Shown: positions 48,985-64,000 of the stretch, piece after piece
How the letters are laid out: each line of letters starts with the position of its first letter
Numbering within the stretch: the first letter of the stretch is position 1
From: Chamaea fasciata
Lineage: Eukaryota > Chordata > Aves > Passeriformes > Sylviidae
Direction of reading: 5' to 3'
DNA length: 64,000 nucleotides
Assembly: GCA_029207755.1 (NCBI GenBank)
Contig: JARCOQ010000016.1
Location: 749,001-813,000 of the forward strand
Position numbers and translations under genes: made by a program
Notes under the pieces: generated by a model
Told to the model about the DNA's origin: nothing
The model's database searches: none
The model's input: only the letters and a program-made list of their open reading frames with translations

Positions 48985-51900
48985 GTGAGCGGCGGGCCCG
49001 GACGGGGCGGGCCGGGCTCCCCGCCCGCGGCGCTCGCGGCCCAGCTCTCGCTGTCCCTTGCAGAGTGCCCCGGGACCGGCAGCGCCCAGGCGGGCAGGGC
49101 GGCCGCCTGCCAGGGATGCCCCAACCAGGGGCTGTGCGCGGCCGGCGCGGCCGGGCCTGACCCGGGTGAGTGCAGCGGCCGTGAGGGGGCGGCTCCGGGG
49201 GGCGCGGTGCCGGCTCGGTACGCGGTGCCGGCTCGGGGTGCGCGGTGCCGGCTCGGGGGGGCGCGGTGCCGGCTCGGTACGCGGTGCCGGCTCGGGGTGC
49301 GCGGTGCCGGCTCGGGGGGCGCGGTGCCGGCTCGGGGGCGCGGTGCCGGCTCCGGGGGGCGCGGTGCCGGCTCGGGGGGCGCGGTGCCGGCTCGGGGGGC
49401 GCGGTGCCGGCTCGGTACGCGGTGCCGGCTCGGTACGCGGTGCCGGCTCGGGGGGCGCGGTGCCGGCTCGGGGGGCGCGGTGCCGGCTCGGGGGGCGCGG
49501 TGCCGGCTCGGGGGGCGCGGTGCCGGCTCGGTACGCGGTGCCGGCTCGGGGGGCCCGGTGCCGGCTCGGTACGCGGTGCCGGCTCGGGGGGGCCCGGTGC
49601 CGGCTCGGTACGCGGTGCCGGCTCGGTACGCGGTGCCGGCTCGGTGCGCGGTGCCGGCTCGGGGGGGCGCGATGCCGGCTCGGTACGCGGTGCCGGCTCG
49701 GGGGGCGCGGTGCCGGCTCGGGGGGCGCGGTGCCGGCTCGGGGGGCGCGGTCCCGGCTCGGTACGCGGTGCCGGCTGGGGGGGCGCGGTGCCGGCTCGGT
49801 GCGCGGTGCCGGCTCGGTACGCGGTGCCGGCTCGGTACGCGGTGCCGGCTCGGTGCGCGGTGCCGGCTCGGGGGGCGCGATGCCGGCTCGGTACGCGGTG
49901 CCGGCTCGGGGGGCGCGGTGCCGGCTCGGGGGGCGCGGTGCCGGTTCGGGGGGCGCGGTGCCGGTTCGGGGGGCGCGGTGCCGGTTCGGGGGGCGCGGTG
50001 CCGGCTCGGGGGGCGCGGTGCCGGCTCGGGGGGCGCGGTGCCGGCTCGGTGCGCGGTGCCGGCTCGGGGGGCGCGGTGCCGGCTCGGGGGGCGCGGTGCC
50101 GGCTGGGGGGGCGCGGTGCCGGCTCGGGGGGCGCGGTGCCGGCTCGGTACGCGGTGCCGGCTCGGGGGGCGCGGTGCCGGCTCGGTACGCGGTGCCGGCT
50201 CGGTACCCGGGGCGGACGCGCTAACGGCGCGGTGTGTCCGCAGCGGAGGCGGCGGAGCTGCGGGCGCGGCTGCGGGCGGTGCGGCACACGGTGCTGGTGC
50301 TGTCCGGCAAGGGCGGCGTGGGCAAGAGCACCTTCAGCGCCCTCCTGGCGCACGGGCTGGCGGCGGACGAGAGCAAGCAGGTGGGCGGAGGACGGGGACG
50401 GGACGGGACGGGCGGCGGGGGGACAGGGCCGAGCACCTGCGGGCAGGTACCGATCGCGTGCCCCTGCTCGTTAAAGTTTGACTTTCCTGGATGAGCCCTG
50501 CTGGAGGGATTTCACTGCGTGAGATCGCCTTTAGAGACAGCCCTGTGCTACCCCATTTCCAGTGGGGCAGGTTGGCTGGTTTGTTTTCCAGGTCGCTCTG
50601 CTGGACATAGATATCTGTGGGCCGTCGATTCCTAAAATGATGGGTCTGGAAGGAGAGCAGGTAAGTGAATGCTCAGACATCTTGTTTAAGGGATTTTTTT
50701 TTCTCAGTTTTTCGTTAGCATATTCAGGCTTTTTAGATGTAGAGCTTCCAAAAGGAGTGCATAATGGGAAATGTGCGGCAGCGGGCAGGGAAACGAGGTG
50801 AGATGGAGAAGTTCAGCATAACGTATTTTGCAAGAGAGTCATCTGCTCTCAGGATGCGCAGCTCTGCAAATCAACTTTCATTGCATACCCACCACATAAT
50901 GCTGACAACTTGAAACTCGAGTGGTGTTAGCATGATGCACTTTATCAGCCCTTAAATATTTCTTACAAATACAGAAAGTAATGAGTAAACTTGCATAAGA
51001 GTGGAACAGTTATTGTTCACTTGTCAATGGAGATCTGGTGCTGCTGTGTTTTTACCTCAGCTGCCCCACTAAAGCAGGATTGTTCCTGTTGGCAGGAGGG
51101 CTCTTTGCCCAGGCTTGACTTACGTTTGTGTTTTATGTAACATCTGTATTTATTGCTATTGCAACTTGCACGTATCACTTCAACTTTCAGGTACATCAGA
51201 GTGGATCTGGATGGTCTCCAGTGGTGAGTTGGTGCTGCTGTTTCACAGAGTTCACTGGGTGTGTTTGGGTTGGGCACCATCTCCTACAGTGAAAAATGAG
51301 TGAGGGAAGAGCAGGGGGTACTCTTGTTAATTCTTCTAATGACTTTAAATATCCAGAATCCATAGAATCTATAGATACAAGATGTAGAATCTACAGAGTC
51401 TATATGTCCAGATTCTATAGATCTACATAACCTATATCAATGCTCTAGAGACTATCTAGGGAACGCTATAGAATATATATCCAGATTTTATAGAATACAG
51501 ATCTATAAAATCAAGATGCATATCATATAGAATTGAGATACAGACTGCGCAGATCAGTGTTAAATTTCCTAATAGTAGTAACAGTGTATTTCTAGAATTG
51601 TTTTGTTATCTTGTGTTTCCCAACTTTGCAACATGGGCAATATATACAAGTTACGCAGATTTTTTATTTTGGGGTGTCGTGCAGCTGTAGTGTGTCATCT
51701 TTTCTGTGGCAGCCATGAAGTGTCCTGCCCCCTAGAAAAACCTTACTGATCTTTAGAATATGCAGAGATGGTTTTGCAGTAGTGTTGGTTGTCTAAAGAT
51801 CCCCTGTAGTGCGCATGCTGTTAGAAGGGCAGATGGTGCTGAGAGGGGAGGATGCTTTTATCCTTACATTGTCTGCAGCCAGTCCATAAACCACTGTAAC

Positions 51901-54900
51901 AATATCATTTTTCAGTTTTAGTTTAGCTGGTGAGTGTTGCACAAGATGGAGTTTTTAATGCCCTGTGATAAAAGACAAAGTTCTCTGCCTTTATTTTATT
52001 AATGTCTTTCCTGTCACCTGCTTTTATAAAGTAGGGGTTCAGAGTTGGTTTCTCTGATATTTTTTCACTGTTTTGTTTCTCTACTTCTCTTTCAGTATGT
52101 TGAAGAAAACTTAGGTGTCATGTCAGTGGGGTTCTTGCTTAGTAGTCCTGATGATGCTGTCATCTGGAGAGGACCAAAAAAGAATGGTATGTATTGAATG
52201 TTTCCGGCAGTAATTTACATACTTGAAAGGTTTCAAATGGGGAAATATCATGAACTTGTTTGCTAATGGAGATAGGGTAGCTAGCTAAGACCCTGAAATT
52301 TGAAATACAGTAAGATACCTCTTCCTGTTGCACATTGTTCTCCTCTCCTCTAGGGCTGATCAAGCAGTTTCTGCGGGATGTGGACTGGGGTGAAGTGGAT
52401 TACCTGATCGTGGACACGCCCCCAGGAACATCAGATGAGCACCTGTCCATCGTGCAGTACCTCAGCGCCACCCACATCGACGGCGCTGTCATCGTCACCA
52501 CCCCCCAGGTAGGGGCCCAAATGCCACCAGGTACAGGCAGTCCTTGGCTTACAGGCTGTTGCTTTCTCAGAAATCTAAGGGTACAGAGTCTCAGGGAAAT
52601 GAGTTGGTGGTGTTACCCCTGCAGCTGGCTGCTCTGTGAGTTAGGGGCCGTGTCTCAGTGGAGCTGGATGACTGTCCACATGGGTCACTAAACCACAGCG
52701 GTTCACAGTCAAAAGCTGTTGTGGCCTAAAGGAAATGCAGTGTTTCACTTCCTCCTTCACAATCAGAGTTCATATTGTTGTGGATCTGTAATTTACTCAC
52801 CAATGGCTTAATGTTCAGAAGAATGTTTGTAAGAAGCTTCATTTTTAAGTGATAAGCTGTGCAGTCTTTGACACCTGTGAAGTAGCCTGTCACCTCCAGG
52901 TCACCCACCCGAGTAGGCAGCTTTGTCATGTGCATTTTTAAAAGAGAAATCAGCCCCTGGAAGGCTGAAACTAAAAACACACCCGGTTAAACAGAGGTTT
53001 CCGTGTCTGATTTGGAACAGAACAGTCACACAGGAGATCAAACTAGCACATGACATGAAGTATTTCTGCAACAGCTGAAAGGATAACACACAAAGGAAGC
53101 AAAGTGTTGAGGACAATACCAGAGAGGTGGTGAAAGTGGAAGAGAACAGCAGAATGAATGAGGTCAGTCATATACGTGAAAACTCTGAGGAGAGAATTAG
53201 ATATTTTAAATATAATTTGAAAAGAAGTAACTAGTGTAAGCCTGGTCGTTCTTGTCCTCACTCTGTGGAGAATACCTAGAGTCCTGCTGTAAAATGAAAA
53301 TGTGAAAAAGTTGCATTTAAAGAAAATACGAGATGAACATAAGAGAGAAAACATAAATATGGGTGAATCTTGATTAGAGGTAGATTTCAAAACAACCACA
53401 TCCAGTAGGGTTGAAGTGTTGTACCTGCTCTGTTGATAGAGCTCGTAGCACAGGTTTGTGTTCCTAAAAGATATTAAGACAGCAGTAGTAATTCATTATA
53501 AAGCAGCTCCAAGGAGGTAACTGAATGGATTCAGCATGAAACATTCCAGTTGAAATAGCAGTGTTTGCTGCTATTTGTAGGAAGTGTCACTTCAGGATGT
53601 TCGGAAGGAGATCAACTTCTGCCGCAAAGTGAAGCTGCCCATCATAGGTGTTGTGGAGAACATGAGCGGCTTTGTGTGTCCCAAGTGTAAGGTAAGGCTG
53701 GCCGTGTATTACAGAGTTCTTTCCTTGGCATTGCTTGGGTATCAAACATTGCTCCAAAAACGCCTTATGCTCAGAATTGCAGTATTTTAACTCAGGTTTT
53801 CATGTTGTCCCAGAATGAATCTCAGATCTTTCCCCCGACTACTGGTGGTGCGGAGAAGATGTGCCAGCACATGAATGTTCCCCTCCTGGGTAAAGTGCCT
53901 CTGGATCCACAGATAGGTAAAGTCACTAATTGCACTGCACTTCAAACAAGTTGTTCCTGCTGTATATGGATGTTAGTGATGTTACTGCTGGAAAACCCTG
54001 ATGTGGGTACTGATGTCTGTTAGCACTTCTAGAATTTTTTTTTAATCAGAAGTCACTGGAACTGTGACCTAGCTTGGTGTGGAATGAGGGAAGTGCTGGG
54101 GTAATTTCCTTAACCTTTCCTTAGTCAATTAAGATTACTGCTGCATCTTTTCAGCTCTGTAAGCATATCTGAAATACAGCTTGTCTTTCTCTTTGGTGTA
54201 GTCACCTGGAAATGAATGAAATCATAACCACTTCAAAGAAGAATGTTTTGTAGATGCCAAGCATTAAAACCAGTGCTTTAACCTCACTGTTACTGGCACT
54301 GCCCAAATTCTCTTGTGGGTCATGAGGAGGCATGATTCTTTCCCTGCTAGCTGTTGCCAATTAATACCTGAATGAATGACATCAAGGAACAGCTCAGTAC
54401 TCCCAACTGAAGGTTTCTGCTCGTACTATTCCTCTGTCAAACTGTACACTGTATTTCTAGTCCTGTTACCTACTTCAGGGCTTCCTAAAAGGGAATAGAT
54501 GCAGGAATGACGACTGTTTGAAAAGGTTTAACTGGAACAGGATAAAGGCTAAAGAAAGAAAAGCTCATCTTTTTCTGTTGCTTTGTTTCTGTGTTTTTTC
54601 TCTGTCCTTGAAGGAAAAAGTTGTGACAGAGGCCAGTCTTTCTTGGCTGAAGCACCTGAGTCTCCAGCTACGTTATCTTACAGGAATATCATTCAAAGTG
54701 AGTCTGAGAATCACTTCAAATTAATCCCCTCAGTTCCAAGCACTGCTGCAATATACAAAGGTGTTAAACAGGCTTGTGTTACTGTGCCACAAATAATAAA
54801 ATCAGGAGAGGTACACAGCAATTCTGAAAGTAACGCATGCAAAAACCGTGTTCGCTTCTGGGCATCGCTTCTGACGGGCTGCTAAAGCAGTAACGAAATT

Positions 54901-55318
54901 ATTTGATAACTGCTTTCAGTGTTTGACTTCAGAGAAGTCAGACTGTCATTTTCAGAGACGGGGTGTCCTTGTGCTCAGAGAAACCTTCTGAGCCTCTCCA
55001 GCAGGTGTATGGAGGGGGGCTCACTGACCAGTGGGAGGCCGCTGACTAACCAGTGCCTCCACTGCTAAGTGTAGTTACACAAAAACCCTTTGCAAAAACT
55101 CCCTGAACAGCTGCGGTGCTGGGCTGTTTAAAAATAATCCTGAAGCAGCTTTCAGTGTAAGGAAGGCCCAACTTGAGATATTTGTACCCTCATCAGGGGA
55201 CAGACAACAAACTCCTGATGTACAACTGAAACAGGACTTACATTACTTCTTCTCCATCCTTGCAGGAATTCAGGAATACTGTGAACAGCACCATTTGCAA
55301 GAAGAAAAGATAATGTAA
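48957..55318 (+). CDS. NUBP1: NUBP1, cytosolic Fe-S cluster assembly factor (complete, 11 coding exons)
   Basis: Joining exons 48957-48984, 49064-49165, 50244-50380, 50592-50660, 51191-51223, 52096-52186, 52354-52508, 53581-53691, 53814-53916, 54614-54697 and 55266-55318 gives 966 bases, 321 residues plus stop, against 320 in human NUBP1. All introns are GT..AG and all phases agree. The N-terminus has the C-X13-C-X2-C-X5-C cluster ligand (Cys 11, 25, 28, 34). The deviant Walker A KGGVGKST is at residues 66-73, [11 protein letters not shown] and [11 protein letters not shown] form the switch regions, and the CPKC ligand is at 238-241. The MRP/NBP35 family member forms a NUBP1-NUBP2 scaffold that builds [4Fe-4S] clusters and passes them to cytosolic and nuclear apoproteins. 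The start sits in a good context (GCGCCATGG) within a CpG island. The gene converges on TVP23A. Intron 2 is almost filled by a minisatellite. Confidence 0.97.
49064..49165 (+). CDS. NUBP1: NUBP1 coding exon 2 (N-terminal Fe-S cysteines)
   Basis: The acceptor is TCCCTTGCAG and the donor GTGAGT. It encodes the four-cysteine N-terminal cluster motif, including [10 protein letters not shown]. Phase is 1 in and 1 out. Confidence 0.95.
49188..50212. repeat. 18-21-bp CpG-dense minisatellite in NUBP1 intron 2, ~50 units
   Basis: Units are GCGCGGTGCCGGCTCGGGGG (20 bp, with G-length variants) mixed with 18-bp forms TACGCGGTGCCGGCTCGG and TGCGCGGTGCCGGCTCGG. Each unit carries about four CpGs, so the array adds on the order of 200 CpGs just downstream of the promoter. 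It fills nearly all of the 1,078-base intron 2, leaving short unique ends with the splice sites. Long frames across it are by-products. Confidence 0.95.
50244..50380 (+). CDS. NUBP1: NUBP1 coding exon 3 (Walker A)
   Basis: The acceptor is GTGTGTCCGCAG and the donor GTGGGC. It encodes [20 protein letters not shown], the ATP-binding P-loop of the MRP/NBP35 family. Phase is 1 in and 0 out. Confidence 0.96.
50592..50660 (+). CDS. NUBP1: NUBP1 coding exon 4
   Basis: It encodes [20 protein letters not shown] plus GEQ, with acceptor TTGTTTTCCAG and donor GTAAGT. It contains the conserved DIDICGPS switch I segment. Confidence 0.96.
51191..51223 (+). CDS. NUBP1: NUBP1 coding exon 5 (33-base microexon)
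   Basis: It encodes [11 protein letters not shown], matching the human protein at this point, between acceptor CAACTTTCAG and donor GTGAGT. Phase is 0 in and 0 out, so skipping it would keep the frame. Confidence 0.95.
51345..51550. repeat. Degenerate AGAATCTATAGAT-type repeat in NUBP1 intron 5
   Basis: About 200 bases rich in imperfect copies of TAGAATCTATAGAT / CAGATTCTATAGATCTA, with local dyad symmetry. The motif resembles a drifted expansion of a CR1-like ATTCTATG terminal repeat, but no CR1 body is attached. Confidence 0.6.
52096..52186 (+). CDS. NUBP1: NUBP1 coding exon 6
   Basis: It encodes [20 protein letters not shown] followed by [10 protein letters not shown] and one base. The acceptor is TTCTCTTTCAG and the donor GTATGT. 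Phase is 0 in and 1 out. Confidence 0.96.
52354..52508 (+). CDS. NUBP1: NUBP1 coding exon 7 (switch II)
   Basis: It includes [20 protein letters not shown], the Walker B/switch II region, and ends VTTPQ in phase 0 before GTAGGG. The acceptor is CTCCTCTCCTCTAG. Confidence 0.96.
53581..53691 (+). CDS. NUBP1: NUBP1 coding exon 8 (C-terminal CPKC)
   Basis: It encodes [20 protein letters not shown], then a NMSGF segment and CPKC, whose cysteines bind the bridging cluster at the dimer interface in this family. The acceptor is GCTATTTGTAG and the donor GTAAGG. Confidence 0.96.
53814..53916 (+). CDS. NUBP1: NUBP1 coding exon 9
   Basis: It encodes [20 protein letters not shown], then [14 protein letters not shown] plus one base. 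The acceptor is TGTTGTCCCAG and the donor GTAAAG. Phase is 0 in and 1 out. Confidence 0.95.
54614..54697 (+). CDS. NUBP1: NUBP1 coding exon 10
   Basis: It encodes [20 protein letters not shown], then SYRNIIQ. The acceptor TCTCTGTCCTTGAAG is slightly atypical (AAG) and the donor is GTGAGT. Phase is 1 in and 1 out. Confidence 0.93.
55266..55318 (+). CDS. NUBP1: NUBP1 coding exon 11 and stop
   Basis: The acceptor is CATCCTTGCAG. It encodes [16 protein letters not shown] after the split Arg codon, then TAA. The length and acidic tail fit vertebrate NUBP1. Confidence 0.93.
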
Positions 55319-55414
55319 TCTATAAATGGAGCAAAAATGTAGTTCGTGTTTAATTATAGAAAAGTAACTTATGCCTTGATTTATTAAAGGAATGTATTCT
55401 TTTTGTATATTGCA

Positions 55415-55420
55415 AATAAA
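55415..55420 (+). terminator. NUBP1: NUBP1 poly(A) signal AATAAA
   Basis: A canonical AATAAA lies about 100 bases after the stop codon, followed by a T/G-rich stretch (TTGCCTTTGTTTTTTCC) that suits cleavage near 55440. Confidence 0.8.
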
Positions 55421-55809
55421 TTCTTAATATAAAGACCCTTGCCTTTGTTTTTTCCAAAAGTTCAAGATTTTTATAGTTCTTCCCTCACTAGAAAGCTGTG
55501 AAAGTGAGTCTGCATCTGGATTATGAAGTGCTTTCTGCCTCCAGTGTCATGGTACCAATAACCTGACTGTGAAGGTGGCAGTTGAAGAGGTGAGAATACA
55601 ACACACACGTTATTTAGGAGGTTGGATATAAAATACGCTGGGCTGACACTGGGACACGTGCAGCAGCCTTTGTCCCGCCAGCAGCACAAGGGTGAGCTGT
55701 AATGCCCATTCTCTTTCCCTGAATAACATCATTTAAGGGTCTCCTTGCAGTGGAAAAGATCTGTATCTAGAATGAAAGCCAGGGTAGTATTACAGTCCAA
55801 GTGCACTGC

Positions 55810-55819
55810 TTTATTTATT
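55810..55819 (-). terminator. TVP23A: TVP23A poly(A) signal(s), minus strand
   Basis: TTTATTTATT on the plus strand gives two overlapping AATAAA signals on the minus strand, about 570 bases past the inferred stop. An earlier AATAAA lies near 56043-56052. The choice between them is not determinable here. Confidence 0.5.
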
Positions 55820-56387
55820 TTTACAGGTATCAAAGTTAATTTTTTTAACTATACATAACTGCCAGCTTCACACAAGTAGCGAGTGAACATGGTTCACTTT
55901 TGTTCTCTTCTAGTTGGCCCTAAGCCTGAACATTAAAAAATAAACATTCAGTATTTTTAATAACTAAGAGGCCCTTTGGGATTGTAATTTGAAAGTTCTG
56001 AAAAACTGGCATTGTGTACAAGAGGGAAAGGCAGTTTGATTTTGTTTATTGTTGTTCTAAAGTTAAACAAATAAGCATTGTCTTTTCATTACATGTAATT
56101 CCTGGTTAAGATAATCCAACAGTTTAAGTGAGGTTAGTTGACAACTTTTCTGAAAGCAGCGTGCTCCTTGTAAACTGTCTGTGCTCACACAAACAACTTT
56201 CTGGTGAAGCTTTTAAGTAACAAAGGCTTTAAACCTTCCAGGATTCAAAGACTCAAAACAACAAATGACTTCATTTCATGCAGGCATAATTTTAGAAGAG
56301 TTTTCTCTAAATACCTTCCCAGGGAGAACAACTTTCACGAATGACTTTATTTTTTTACTGCTCATCCTTTAGCTCTTCCTCATTTGG

Positions 56388-64000
<7,613 letters not shown>

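Larger units (their letters stand above)
48840..49200 (+). promoter_or_regulatory. NUBP1: NUBP1 CpG-island promoter
   Basis: The unique GC-rich segment between the 39-mer array and the intron 2 array contains the NUBP1 start codon at 48957. A GC box (CCCCGCCCC, 48916-48924) lies about 35 bases before the ATG, and a (GGC)n run follows it. No TATA box is visible, which fits a dispersed CpG-island start. The exact transcription start cannot be read from sequence. Confidence 0.75.

Noticed and set aside
47082..50481. Plus-strand frames of 467-971 codons
   Set aside because: They run through the 39-mer and intron 2 arrays and cross NUBP1 splice sites. NUBP1 itself is read by splicing, not by these frames.

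Overview
The window is vertebrate nuclear DNA, most likely from a bird. It carries truncated CR1 LINE tails of the avian/sauropsid type. The genes have several-hundred-base introns with GT..AG borders. Interspersed repeat content is low, and the CpG-rich promoter areas are full of GC-rich minisatellites. The gene order NUBP1 > < TVP23A matches the vertebrate block EMP2 / TEKT5 / NUBP1 / TVP23A / CIITA (human 16p13.13).

Right part (48.9-64 kb): two genes can be read exon by exon. NUBP1 (plus strand) is complete: 11 coding exons from 48957 to 55318 give a 321-residue cytosolic Fe-S cluster assembly ATPase, with all cluster cysteines and the deviant Walker A motif intact. TVP23A (minus strand) is partial: five coding exons between 61620 and 56388 encode the last 183 or so residues of a Golgi four-helix membrane protein. 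Its first coding exons lie beyond the right edge. The two genes converge tail to tail, with poly(A) signals about 400 bases apart.

Middle (42.4-50.3 kb): a dense belt of tandem arrays surrounds the NUBP1 promoter. It holds a ~1.2 kb pentamer array, a ~1.1 kb 20/21-mer array with a local 81-bp higher-order repeat, a ~1.3 kb 39/40-mer array, and a ~1.0 kb CpG-dense 18-21-mer array inside NUBP1 intron 2. A CTCF-like site and a GC box sit between the last two arrays, just before the NUBP1 start codon. The 300-970 codon open frames across these arrays exist because the repeat units lack stop codons; they are not treated as genes.

Left part (1-42 kb): no gene could be identified by homology. It contains one 0.5 kb CR1 copy, three short CR1 tails, two CpG islands (about 21.8-22.1 and 28.1-29.3 kb), a 24-bp minisatellite, two long perfect palindromes and a paired octamer motif. 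Several exon-like open segments with good splice signals are present. One set (16.38, 18.85 and 20.43 kb, plus strand) joins in phase and ends in a stop, but I do not recognise the protein, and decoy exons of this kind are expected in noncoding DNA of this length. From synteny, the 28.1-29.3 kb island could be a promoter of the upstream neighbour (EMP2 is one candidate), but no EMP2 or TEKT5 coding exon was seen.
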